From contig NZ_JACXIZ010000020.1 of assembly GCF_014705605.1 (NCBI RefSeq), positions 62,001 to 126,000 on the forward strand: 64,000 nt of DNA. Direction: 5' to 3'. The stretch's first letter is position 1. Each line of letters begins with the position of its first letter. This stretch comes from Paenibacillus sabuli (GTDB taxonomy: Bacteria > Bacillota > Bacilli > Paenibacillales > Paenibacillaceae). The position numbers were made by a program, and so were the translations under genes. Under the pieces are notes generated by a model. That model was given only the letters and a program-made list of their open reading frames with translations. It searched no databases and had not been told where the DNA came from. Shown piece after piece: positions 24,755-32,690 of this stretch.

Positions 24755-24991
24755 ATGCGCAAATTGCTCTCGCTGCGCCATTGGCGCAACGTCTTTATAC
24801 GAATTTATCGGCTGCTGCGCGCACGCGATGTGGCGCTGATGGATAAGCTGCTGTTCCTCGTGCCGGTCGTGCTGTACTGGGTCTTGCCCGATGCGCTGCC
24901 GATGATGCCGCTCGACGATATCGGCGTGACGATGCTGGTCGCGCAGTGGTTCGCCTCCCGCATGGAACGCAAATATGGAGATGTGCGCTGA
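24755..24991 (+). CDS. Small membrane protein, YkvA/DUF1232-like
   Basis: 78 residues from ATG 24755, 6 bases after AAAGGAGGGG. A basic amphipathic start (RHWRNVFIRIYRLLRARD) precedes one long hydrophobic part (LLFLVPVVLYWVLPDALPMMPLDDIGV) reminiscent of DUF1232 (YLLSPLDLIPD...LDD). Family assignment is tentative; function is unknown. Confidence 0.65.
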   Translation: MRKLLSLRHWRNVFIRIYRLLRARDVALMDKLLFLVPVVLYWVLPDALPMMPLDDIGVTMLVAQWFASRMERKYGDVR

Positions 24992-25145
24992 ACTTGTAGG
25001 CCGAACATGTGCGCGAACTCGCAAATGTCGTCTCTCGCCCGGATCGGCGCTTGAAGTCGGGGCTCGGATTCATTACAATGGGGACAGCGCACACGCGCAT
25101 TCCGCAGTGGACAACTCAAGGCAGGACAGGGGAGAGGGATAGTCG

Positions 25146-25448
25146 ATGAAATGCAAAATCTCGCGCAATGCGGCGAAAATATTGCGGGCGGAGCTGGACA
25201 AGCCCGAAAACGAAGGCAAGCTGCTGCGTGTCGTCGTCACGCACAAGCATGGCGACCATGCCCATTACGGCATGGAGGTGGACGAGCCCAAGGAAGGCGA
25301 CGCCATCGTCGAGACGGACAAGGATATTCGCGTGCTGCTGGCGGAGAACGAGCCGCTGCTCGACGGCGTGCGGATCGATTACTTTTACGTGCCGGAGGAA
25401 GGCTTTGCGATCAGCAATCCGTCCAAGGGCAATCACGGCGATCATTGA
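25146..25448 (+). CDS. IscA/HesB-like protein lacking the scaffold cysteines
   Basis: 100 residues, ATG start after AGGGGAGAGGG. The sequence resembles the HesB/YneR iron-sulfur biosynthesis domain of Bacillales (KISRNAAKILRAEL, LLRVVVTHKHGDHAHYG, DYFYVPEEGFAISNPSKG). IscA scaffolds need three cysteines; here the only cysteine is C3, while histidines cluster in HKHGDHAHYG and NHGDH. It may bind a metal by histidine or have lost cluster transfer. It is followed after 5 bases by DUF1450. Confidence 0.78.
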   Translation: MKCKISRNAAKILRAELDKPENEGKLLRVVVTHKHGDHAHYGMEVDEPKEGDAIVETDKDIRVLLAENEPLLDGVRIDYFYVPEEGFAISNPSKGNHGDH

Positions 25449-25453
25449 TCACA

Positions 25454-25675
25454 ATGGCCAACGACATTCGAATTTGCGACAAGTGTAAGCATATGCGAGT
25501 CAAAACGATGCTGCCAAAAATCATTCATTTGGCGCCGGACGCCGAGGTCAAGGTGGGCTGCAAATCGTATTGCGGCCCCTGCGCGCGGCGTGCGTTTATA
25601 TTTATCAACGGCCGCTACGTCACCGCGCCGACCGAGGACGAGGCGCTCGAAAAGGCGGCCAAGTACATCAAGTGA
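25454..25675 (+). CDS. DUF1450 family protein
   Basis: 73 residues from ATG 25454, only 5 bases after the upstream stop and with no separate ribosome binding site beyond AATCACGGCGATC, so translation is probably coupled. It has CDKCKH near residue 9 and GCKSYCGPCARRAF near 36, the conserved cysteines of DUF1450 (YuzB-like). It may bind zinc or an iron-sulfur cluster. Function is unknown; it sits next to an IscA-like protein. Confidence 0.88.
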   Translation: MANDIRICDKCKHMRVKTMLPKIIHLAPDAEVKVGCKSYCGPCARRAFIFINGRYVTAPTEDEALEKAAKYIK

Positions 25676-25713
25676 GCCCGGGCCTAGCATCGGCTGGACC
25701 GCGGCAATGCCCA

Positions 25714-25765
25714 ACAAGGACCGTCCCCCTCTTCTGTAGTGAACGGAAGAGGGGACGGTCCTTGT
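25714..25765. repeat. Near-perfect 20-base-pair palindrome without T-run
   Basis: ACAAGGACCGTCCCC...CTCTTC (25714-25734) pairs with GAAGAGGGGACGGTCCTTGT (25746-25765), one unpaired C, 11-base loop. It lies between the convergent DUF1450 and RlmL-type genes and may work as a bidirectional terminator. GGGGACGGTCC-type palindromes are known as dispersed repeats in other Firmicutes, as I recall. Confidence 0.7.
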
Positions 25766-25784
25766 CTATGCCCGGAAGGACGGT

Positions 25785-26954
25785 CTAGGAAGGTTCGCCT
25801 GCCGCAGATTGCTTGGGCGGTCGCGGCGGGAGCGGGCCGAAAAATTGATAGAACTGGCACTCGATCCGTCCGTTGTACAGCTTGCGCCGCTTGTCGGCGG
25901 GACGGCCGTAGACGCGCTCGAACGACTTGTCCGGGCTGATCGCAAAGACCGACCAGTCGCCGAGCCGGCCGGCTGACGCGCTCAGCTGACGGATGGCCGC
26001 CTCGGCCTCGCGATCGTTGCCCAGGCGCTCGCCGTAAGGCGGATTGGTGACGATGCAGCCAAAGCGGCCTGCGGGCGCGATCTTGGCTGCGGGGAGCACC
26101 TCCCAGCGCAGCTCGCGGCCGAGGCCGGCCTTGCGCGCTGCCGCTTCGGCGATCGCGATCGCCTCGCTGTCGATGTCCGAGCCTGCGATGTCGAGCGGCG
26201 TGTCGTCCCGGACGGCATCGTAGGCTTCCTCGCGCGCTTGCTCCCACAGCGCCTCGCCAATGATTGGCCAGGCTTCGCTGCTGAAAGTGCGGCGCAGCCC
26301 GGGCGCGAGATTCCAGGCGATCATGGCCGCTTCGATCGGAAGCGTGCCGGACCCGCAGAACGGATCGTACAGCGGCCGCTCGGCACGCCAGCGGCTCAAC
26401 AGCACGAGCGCGGCGGCCATCGTCTCCTTGAGCGGGGCCTCGGTCGATTGCAGGCGGTAGCCGCGCTTGTGCAGGCTCGGACCGGTCGTGTCGAGGGTCA
26501 GATGGGCGATGTCGCCCAGCAGCGAGACCTCGGCTGCGTAGCGCGCGCCGTCCTCGGGGAACCACTCGTGCCCGTATTGCGCCTTCATGCGCTCCACGAT
26601 CGCCTTTTTGACGATGCTCTGACAAGCCGGGACGCTGCTGAGTTGCGACTTGTGCGAGCGCCCGTCGACGGGAAAGACGCCGTCTTCGGGAATCCAGGCC
26701 GGCCAGTCCAGCGCCTTGGTGCCCTCGAAGAGCTCCTCGAAGGTATGCGCCGGGAACGAGCCCATATGAATCAGGATGCGGTCTGCGGTGCGGAGCCACA
26801 GATTGGTGCGGCAGATGTCGAGCAGGCCGCCGCGGAACGAGACGCGTCCATTGTCGGTGCGGGTGTCGGCATAGCCGAGCGCAGCCAGCTCGCGGGCGAC
26901 GATCGCTTCGAGCCCCATCGGGCAGGTCGCGATCAGGGTAAGATCAGTTGCCAT
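25785..26954 (-). CDS. THUMP-domain rRNA (guanine-N2) methyltransferase, RlmL/YpsC type
   Basis: 389 residues from ATG 26954, 8 bases after GGAGTGA; GTG 26966 overlaps the Shine-Dalgarno. N-terminal ATCPMGLEAIVARELAALGY and the THUMP part (residues about 50-165), then the methyltransferase with DPFCGSGTLPIEAA near 200, SDIDSEAIAIA near 267 and the catalytic NPPYGERLGN near 313. It methylates a guanine N2 of 23S rRNA with S-adenosylmethionine. The tail (PLPPRPPKQSAAG) is disordered. Confidence 0.93.
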   Translation of the reverse strand: MATDLTLIATCPMGLEAIVARELAALGYADTRTDNGRVSFRGGLLDICRTNLWLRTADRILIHMGSFPAHTFEELFEGTKALDWPAWIPEDGVFPVDGRSHKSQLSSVPACQSIVKKAIVERMKAQYGHEWFPEDGARYAAEVSLLGDIAHLTLDTTGPSLHKRGYRLQSTEAPLKETMAAALVLLSRWRAERPLYDPFCGSGTLPIEAAMIAWNLAPGLRRTFSSEAWPIIGEALWEQAREEAYDAVRDDTPLDIAGSDIDSEAIAIAEAAARKAGLGRELRWEVLPAAKIAPAGRFGCIVTNPPYGERLGNDREAEAAIRQLSASAGRLGDWSVFAISPDKSFERVYGRPADKRRKLYNGRIECQFYQFFGPLPPRPPKQSAAGEPS

Positions 26955-27021
26955 GAATCGGTTCACTCCGTTACGATAAGGATGCTATCATTATAGGCGA
27001 TAAGAGAGAGGGGTTCAAACG

Positions 27022-27651
27022 ATGCAGACGAATGAACAGTATGCAGCCGGTCTCTACGCGGCCGATCCGGATCTGGATAGGGTGCGGCGGGGGCTGGAGG
27101 AGGCCGGCATGCCGGATATCTCGATCGCGGACGGCTACGGGCGGCTGCTGACGATGCTGGTCCAGCTGGCGGGCGCGCGGGATGCGCTGGAGATCGGCGC
27201 GCTCGGCGGCTATAGCGGCATCTGTCTGGCGCGCGGGCTGGCGGAGGGCGGCACCTTGACCTCGCTCGAGCTGGAAGCGAGCTACGCCGAGGTCGCACGG
27301 CGCCATCTGGAGGCGGCCGGACTGGGCGCGCGCGTCGCGTACCGGATCGGCGATGCGCGCCGGTCGCTGGCCGAGCTCGCCGGCGAAGGGCGGCGCTTCG
27401 ACTTCGTGCTGATCGACGCGGACAAGGAGAGCTACCCGGTCTATCTCGACTGGGCGATCAAGCTGGCGCGCCCGGGAGCGATCATCGCCGGCGACAACAC
27501 GCTGCTCAGAGGCCGCGTCGCCGATCCCGAGCGCCAGGGCCCGTCCGTCCTGGCGATGCGCGAATTCAATCAGCGAATGGCGACCGATCCGCGGCTGCTC
27601 AGCACGCTACTTCCCGCCTACGACGGACTGGCGCTTGCGGTCGTAGAGTGA
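27022..27651 (+). CDS. O-methyltransferase
   Basis: 209 residues, ATG start 9 bases after GAGAGGGG. It has the SAM-dependent class I fold of the catechol/caffeoyl-CoA O-methyltransferase family: ALEIGALGGYSGICLARGL near residue 54, FVLIDADKESYPVYL near 131 with the metal-binding Asp, and GAIIAGDNTLLRGRV near 152. In Bacillales such proteins (YrrM-like) may modify wobble uridine in tRNA. It is divergent from the RlmL-type gene, and its last 45 bases overlap the MFS gene on the other strand. Confidence 0.9.
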   Translation: MQTNEQYAAGLYAADPDLDRVRRGLEEAGMPDISIADGYGRLLTMLVQLAGARDALEIGALGGYSGICLARGLAEGGTLTSLELEASYAEVARRHLEAAGLGARVAYRIGDARRSLAELAGEGRRFDFVLIDADKESYPVYLDWAIKLARPGAIIAGDNTLLRGRVADPERQGPSVLAMREFNQRMATDPRLLSTLLPAYDGLALAVVE

Positions 27652-28824
27652 GCGTCTGACCCAAAGCGCATTGAGCAGCAGCAAGAAGGCCGAGAGGTAA
27701 AAAACGCCCTCGATGCCGGTCCAGCCCGAGAGCAGCCCGCCGATAATCGGTCCGCTCATGTTGCCGAGCGCCAGCATGCTCGTATTGAAGCTGTAGGCCC
27801 GCGCTTCCATCCCGTCCGGCGTATGGAGCCGGATCAGCGCATTGACCGTCGGGATGAGCCCGCCGAGGAAGATGCCGAGCAAAAACCGCGAAATGAGAAG
27901 CTGCCAGACCGAGCCGACGAGCGCCTGCGGGATGAACATCAGCCCCGCGCCGACCAGCGCGACGCCCAGAATACGATGCGGCCCGATGCGGTCGCTGAGC
28001 CGCCCCAGCAGGGGCGAGGCGATCATATTCGAGAGGCCGGTGACCGAGCCGACGAAGCCGGCCAGGAAGGCCAGATTCTCGGTCGAGCCGTGCAGCTCCT
28101 GCACATACAGCGGGATGAGCGGCATCGGCGCCAGCATCGCGAATTGAATCAAGAAGGTGACCGCGAGCAGCGCGTTGATCTGCGGCACATGATTGAGCTC
28201 GCGCAGGCCCTGCAGGACGGACACCTGCGGAGCGCGGGCGGCCTCCTTGCGATCGAAAGGCTCCTTGACAGTCAAGAGCGCCAGCAGCGATGCCGAGAAG
28301 AGCAAGGCGCCGGTGATGTAAAAAATCGGCCGAAAGCCGAACGCATCGGCCATCAGTCCGCCGATGAACGGTCCGAGGATCGTGCCGGCGATGCTGCCCG
28401 ATTGCAACGTCCCCATGGCGAAGCCGACGCGATCCTTCGGCGTGGTCGCCGAGATGAGCGAGATCGAGGCCGGACTGAAGCCCGAGATCGTGCCGTTGAG
28501 CATGCGCAGCAGCAGCAAGTGCAAGGGCGAGGTCGCGAAGCCCATGAGCGTAATGACGATGGCCATGCCAAAGCCGGATCGAAGCAGCATGACCTTGCGC
28601 CCGTAACGGTCGGCCAGCTTGCCCCAGAGCGGCTGAAACAAAAAGGAAGTCACAAAATTGCCGGCGAAGATGACGCCGGCCCACGTCGCAATCTCATGCT
28701 CGTCCGTCAGGCCGAGATCCTGCTGCAAATAGAGCGACAAAAAAGGGATGATCATCGTCATCCCGGCCAAAACGAGAAATTGTCCGCACCATAACACCGC
28801 CAGATTCACTTTCCACTGTTCCAT
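27607..28824 (-). CDS. MFS multidrug-type transporter
   Basis: 405 residues, 12 membrane helices. The conserved loop motif GKLADRYGRKVMLLRS lies near residue 66 and FSPASISLISATTPKDRVGFAMG near 116, placing it in the DHA1 drug:H+ antiporter group. A promoter with TTGACA lies upstream at 28887-28914. The 3' end overlaps the O-methyltransferase gene by 45 bases tail to tail, which limits change in both. Confidence 0.9.
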   Translation of the reverse strand: MEQWKVNLAVLWCGQFLVLAGMTMIIPFLSLYLQQDLGLTDEHEIATWAGVIFAGNFVTSFLFQPLWGKLADRYGRKVMLLRSGFGMAIVITLMGFATSPLHLLLLRMLNGTISGFSPASISLISATTPKDRVGFAMGTLQSGSIAGTILGPFIGGLMADAFGFRPIFYITGALLFSASLLALLTVKEPFDRKEAARAPQVSVLQGLRELNHVPQINALLAVTFLIQFAMLAPMPLIPLYVQELHGSTENLAFLAGFVGSVTGLSNMIASPLLGRLSDRIGPHRILGVALVGAGLMFIPQALVGSVWQLLISRFLLGIFLGGLIPTVNALIRLHTPDGMEARAYSFNTSMLALGNMSGPIIGGLLSGWTGIEGVFYLSAFLLLLNALWVRRSLYDRKRQSVVGGK

Positions 28825-28886
28825 CGATGCTGCGCCTGCCTTCCCGTGTGCGCGCCGCGCTGTCCGCTGCGCGCTCTTCTCTGACT

Positions 28887-28914
28887 AGCATACTTCAATT
28901 CCATCGATTGTCAA
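28887..28914 (-). promoter_or_regulatory. Sigma-A promoter of the MFS gene
   Basis: On the minus strand TTGACA (28914-28909), 16 bases, TATGCT (28892-28887), about 60 bases before the start. Confidence 0.65.
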
Positions 28915-28945
28915 ACTATTGTCATACTCGCGAAAGGCCCGGCAG

Positions 28946-28974
28946 TTGTTAGCGATTCTCAAAAAGGGCATAAT
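28946..28974 (+). promoter_or_regulatory. Sigma-A promoter of hemE
   Basis: TTGTTA (28946-28951), 17 bases, CATAAT (28969-28974), about 37 bases before the hemE start. Confidence 0.6.
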
Positions 28975-29011
28975 GGTAGCATAGGGAAAACGAGAGAAAT
29001 GAGGGACCAGC

Positions 29012-30082
29012 ATGACCTACAACGACCGTTTTATCCGGGCATGCCGGCGCGAGCAGGTTGATCGCGTGCCGGTATGGTACATGCGCCAGGCCGGCCGCTA
29101 CGATCCCGAGTATCGCAAGATCAAAGAACGCTATTCCTTGCTTGAGATCTGCAAGCAGCCGGAGCTGGCGGCGGAGGTGACGCTCATGCCGGTCCGCAAG
29201 CTGGGCGTCGACGCGGCGATTTTGTACTCCGACATTATGAACCCGGTCGCCTCGATCGGCATCAATTTTGATATTGTGCCGAACGTCGGTCCGGTCATTG
29301 ACAATCCGATCCGCAGCCGCGCCGATATCGAGCGGCTCCGTCCGATCGACGTCGAGGGCGACCTGGGCCACGTGCTGGAGACGATCCGCATCCTGGACAA
29401 GGCGCTGGAGGTGCCGCTGATCACCTTTGCCGGGGCGCCGTTTACGATTGCGAGCTATCTGATCGAGGGGCGTCCTTCGCGCAATTACCGGCTCACCAAG
29501 CAAATGATGTACAGCGAGCCGGCCTTGTGGCATGCCCTCATGGACAAGCTGGGCGACATGATTATCGTTTATTTGCGCAAGCATATGGAAGCCGGGGGCA
29601 AGGCGTTCCAATTGTTCGACAGCTGGGTCGGCGCGCTGGCGCCGCACGACTTCCGGACGTACGTGCTGCCGACGATCGAGCGGATCTTCGACGAGCTGGC
29701 GGATCTGCCGCAGCCCAAGATCTATTTTCCGGGCGTCAGCTCCGGCGAGCTGCTGCCGACGCTGGAGCGCGTCCGGGCCGATGTCATCGGGCTCGATTGG
29801 CGGGTATCGATTGCGGAGGGACGCCGCAGGCTCGGCGGCCGGACGGCGGTCCAGGGCAACCTCGATCCGCTCGTGCTGACCGCGCCGCAGGCGACCCTGG
29901 AGGAGCACGCGCGCCGCATCCTGGACGAAGGGATGCAGGAGCCGGGCTTCATCTTCAATCTCGGGCACGGCCTGTTCCCCGAGGCGTCGCTCGACAAGCT
30001 GCGCGAGCTCACGGGCTACGTGCATCGCTACTCGTCCGATGCCCTGGCTCGGCGCAGCGAGGAGGTGGGACAGCGTGGCTGA
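29012..30082 (+). CDS. hemE: Uroporphyrinogen decarboxylase
   Basis: 356 residues, ATG start. It converts uroporphyrinogen III to coproporphyrinogen III. The active-site signature VPVWYMRQAGRYDPEYR lies at residues 19-35, with the catalytic aspartate in SDIMNPVASIG near 78 and GHGLFPEA near 323. It is the first gene of the canonical hemE-hemH-hemY operon of Bacillales; hemH starts 8 bases before its stop. Confidence 0.97.
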   Translation: MTYNDRFIRACRREQVDRVPVWYMRQAGRYDPEYRKIKERYSLLEICKQPELAAEVTLMPVRKLGVDAAILYSDIMNPVASIGINFDIVPNVGPVIDNPIRSRADIERLRPIDVEGDLGHVLETIRILDKALEVPLITFAGAPFTIASYLIEGRPSRNYRLTKQMMYSEPALWHALMDKLGDMIIVYLRKHMEAGGKAFQLFDSWVGALAPHDFRTYVLPTIERIFDELADLPQPKIYFPGVSSGELLPTLERVRADVIGLDWRVSIAEGRRRLGGRTAVQGNLDPLVLTAPQATLEEHARRILDEGMQEPGFIFNLGHGLFPEASLDKLRELTGYVHRYSSDALARRSEEVGQRG

Positions 30083-31028
30083 CAACCGGATCGGCGTGCT
30101 CGTGATGTCCTACGGCACGCCCGAGAGCATGGACGACATCGAGACGTATTATACGCACATCCGGCGCGGCCACCCGCCGACGCCGGAGCAACTGCAGGAC
30201 CTCAGCAGTCGGTACGAGGCGATCGTCGGGGGCGTCTTCCCGCTGCGCGCCAATACCGATCGTCAGGTGGCCGGTCTGCAAGCGGCGCTTGACGAAGTGG
30301 ACCCGGGACGCTATGTCTGCTATCAGGGACTCAAGCATGCGCGGCCCTATATCGAGGACGGCGTACAGCGGATGGCGGACGATGGCATCCGGGAGGCGGT
30401 CGGTATCGTGCTCGCACCGCATTATTCGGTCATGAGCGTCGGCAGCTACATCAAGCGAGCGGAGGAGCAGGCGCAGGCGCTCGGGCTGCAGATACGCTTC
30501 GTCGAGTCGTATCATCTGCACCCCAAGCTGCTGCTGGCCTTGTCCGATCGCGTGAAGCGCGGGCTCGCCCGCTTCGGAGCGGACACCGCGCCGGCGGAGG
30601 TGCACGTGCTCTTCAGCGCGCACAGTCTGCCGGCCCGCATCACCGAGATGAACGACCCGTATCCGCGCCAGCTGCTCGAGACCGCTGCGGCTGTTGCCGA
30701 TCGCGCCGGGGTGACGAACTGGTCGTTCACATGGCAGAGTGCCGGACGGACCCGCGAGCCTTGGCTCGGCCCGGATATTCTCGATTCGCTGCGGGAGCTC
30801 CAGGGCAAAGGCGCGGCGCGAGTGCTGTCGGCGCCGATCGGCTTCGTCTCCGATCATCTCGAGGTGCTGTACGATATCGATCTCGAGGCCAGGCAGGTCG
30901 CCGAGCGCCTCGGCCTGCAGCTCGAGCGGATCGAGATGCTCAATACCGACCCGCTCTATCTCGAGACGCTGGCCGAATCGGTAGCCGCCGAGGCCCGCAC
31001 AGCGGCGGAAGCGCAGGGGCAGGGATGA
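30075..31028 (+). CDS. hemH: Ferrochelatase (coproporphyrin III type)
   Basis: 317 residues from GTG 30075, which overlaps hemE by 8 bases and has GGAGGTGG just before it. IGVLVMSYGTPESMDD at the start, the metal-site histidine in LAPHYSVMSVGSYI near residue 118 and FSAHSLPARI near 182 mark the family. In Firmicutes lacking a protoporphyrin route this enzyme inserts iron into coproporphyrin III (CpfC). hemY starts in its stop codon. Confidence 0.96.
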   Translation: MADNRIGVLVMSYGTPESMDDIETYYTHIRRGHPPTPEQLQDLSSRYEAIVGGVFPLRANTDRQVAGLQAALDEVDPGRYVCYQGLKHARPYIEDGVQRMADDGIREAVGIVLAPHYSVMSVGSYIKRAEEQAQALGLQIRFVESYHLHPKLLLALSDRVKRGLARFGADTAPAEVHVLFSAHSLPARITEMNDPYPRQLLETAAAVADRAGVTNWSFTWQSAGRTREPWLGPDILDSLRELQGKGAARVLSAPIGFVSDHLEVLYDIDLEARQVAERLGLQLERIEMLNTDPLYLETLAESVAAEARTAAEAQGQG

Positions 31029-32467
31029 CCGGCGCGGCAAGACGCCCGTGGCGTCTGGCGGTCGTCGGCGGCGGTCTGACCGGCCTGAGCGCGGCCTATT
31101 ACGCTCAGCGGATGGCGCAGGAGCAGGGGCGCGGCGTGGAGATTACGCTCATAGAGGCATCGGAGCGGCTGGGCGGCAGGATCGAGACGCTGCGGCGGGA
31201 CGGCTTTGTGATCGAGAAGGGCCCGGATTCGTTCCTGGCGCGCAAGCAGCCGATGCTCGACCTGGCGGAGGAGCTGGGCCTCACGAGCGAGCTCGTACGC
31301 ACCAATCCCGAAGCGCGCAAGACGTACATCTACAATCGCGGCCGCCTCCATGCGATGCCGGCCGGGCTCGTATTGGGCGTGCCGACCGACCTGGAGGCCT
31401 TCGGACGCTCGGAGCTGCTGACCGAGGCAGGCAAGGCGCGCGTCCTGCAGGACCTGGAGCTGCCGCCGCAGCCCGGAGATACGGACGAGTCGGTGGGCGA
31501 TTTTCTCGAGCGCCGTATCGGGGCGGAAGCGATGGAGCGGATTGCCGAGCCGCTGCTGGCCGGCATCTATGCCGGCGATCTGCGCGGTCTTGGACTGCGT
31601 GCGACCTTCCCGCAATTCCGCGACGCCGAGCTGCGGCACGGCAGCCTGATTCGCGGCATGCAGGCGAGCCGCAAGGTCTCGCCGCCGCAGCCCACCCTGC
31701 CGGATGCGTTGAAGGGGAGCCTGTTCCTGACCTACCGGCGCGGCTTGAGCTCGCTGGTCGAAGCGCTGGAGGCGGCCATGCCTCGGCTCAGCCGCAGGCT
31801 GGCGTGCCGGGTCGAAGCGATTCGGCGCAGCACCGCGTCCGCATACGAGCTGGAGCTGCAGGGCGGCGAACGCCTGGAAGCGGATGCCGTCGTGCTGACG
31901 GCCCCGGCGCCGGCCGCAGCAGCGCTGCTGCGGCCGCTGACGGACACCGCTGCATTGGACGCGGTGCGCTACGTCTCGGTCGCCAATGTCGTGCTCGCCT
32001 TCGACCGGACGCGCGCCTTGCGCGACGCCTTCGACGGCTCGGGCTTCCTCGTGCCGCGCACCGAGGGGCGTACGATTACAGCGTGCACGTGGACCTCGGC
32101 CAAGTGGCTGCATTCGAGCCCGCCGGACAAGGCGCTGCTGCGCTGCTATGTCGGACGGGCAGGAGACGAGGCGCCGGTGGAGCTGGACGACGACGAGCTG
32201 GTGGCCAGGGTGCGGAGCGATATGCGCGAGATCATGGGCATTGACGCCGATCCGCTTTTTGCCGAGATCACGCGGCTGCGCCGCTCGATGCCGCAGTATC
32301 CCGTCGGTCACGTCGAGCAGACGGCGGCTATGCGTGCCCGGCTGGCGCAGGAGCTGCCCGGGCTGTGGGTGACCGGCGCCGCGTTTGACGGCGTCGGTCT
32401 CGCCGACTGTATACGCCAGGGCAAGGAAGCGGCCGCCGCTTTGCTTGCCCGGCTGAATGGCTTGTAG
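31025..32467 (+). CDS. hemY: Coproporphyrinogen III oxidase (HemY/CgoX)
   Basis: 480 residues from ATG 31025 (ATGA overlap with hemH); the frame is open upstream inside hemH but that is not coding for this protein. The FAD dinucleotide motif VVGGGLTGLSAAYYAQ is at residues 12-27, ERLGGRIETLRRDGFVIEKGPDSF near 47, and the C-terminal TGAAFDGVGLADCIRQGKEAA closes the FAD domain. In Gram-positives it oxidises coproporphyrinogen III to coproporphyrin III before iron insertion. Confidence 0.96.
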   Translation: MTGAARRPWRLAVVGGGLTGLSAAYYAQRMAQEQGRGVEITLIEASERLGGRIETLRRDGFVIEKGPDSFLARKQPMLDLAEELGLTSELVRTNPEARKTYIYNRGRLHAMPAGLVLGVPTDLEAFGRSELLTEAGKARVLQDLELPPQPGDTDESVGDFLERRIGAEAMERIAEPLLAGIYAGDLRGLGLRATFPQFRDAELRHGSLIRGMQASRKVSPPQPTLPDALKGSLFLTYRRGLSSLVEALEAAMPRLSRRLACRVEAIRRSTASAYELELQGGERLEADAVVLTAPAPAAAALLRPLTDTAALDAVRYVSVANVVLAFDRTRALRDAFDGSGFLVPRTEGRTITACTWTSAKWLHSSPPDKALLRCYVGRAGDEAPVELDDDELVARVRSDMREIMGIDADPLFAEITRLRRSMPQYPVGHVEQTAAMRARLAQELPGLWVTGAAFDGVGLADCIRQGKEAAAALLARLNGL

Positions 32468-32519
32468 CTTTGCACTCGCCCCTAGCTTGCGCGAGCGCGG
32501 CCGCCTCGCATTTTAATCC

Positions 32520-32560
32520 CGAATCAGGCAGGCTCTCATGTTGAGAACCTGCCTGATTCG
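32520..32560. terminator. 13-base-pair hairpin after hem operon
   Basis: CGAATCAGGCAGG pairs perfectly with CCTGCCTGATTCG around a 15-base loop, 53 bases past hemY. Only a weak T-tract (TGTCCCTTT) follows, so efficiency is uncertain. Confidence 0.65.
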
Positions 32561-32618
32561 TGTCCCTTTGGATCGACACGGCCCGGCACCGGTGTTCCAG
32601 GTGCGTGGCAGCAGCGGT

Positions 32619-32644
32619 TGCAACCTTTTGCCGGCTGTCACGTC
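32619..32644 (+). promoter_or_regulatory. ECF-sigma-like promoter of the capA-type gene
   Basis: TGCAACC (32619-32625), 15 bases, CGTC (32641-32644) followed by CTATAAGG, 47 bases before the gene. The AAC -35 and CGTC -10 are the hallmark of extracytoplasmic-function sigma factors (SigV/SigX/SigM type). No good sigma-A promoter is seen here. Confidence 0.6.
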
Positions 32645-32690
32645 CTATAAGGTGGAGTAATCATCGGAATGCAAAAGGAGTCACGCCTTC

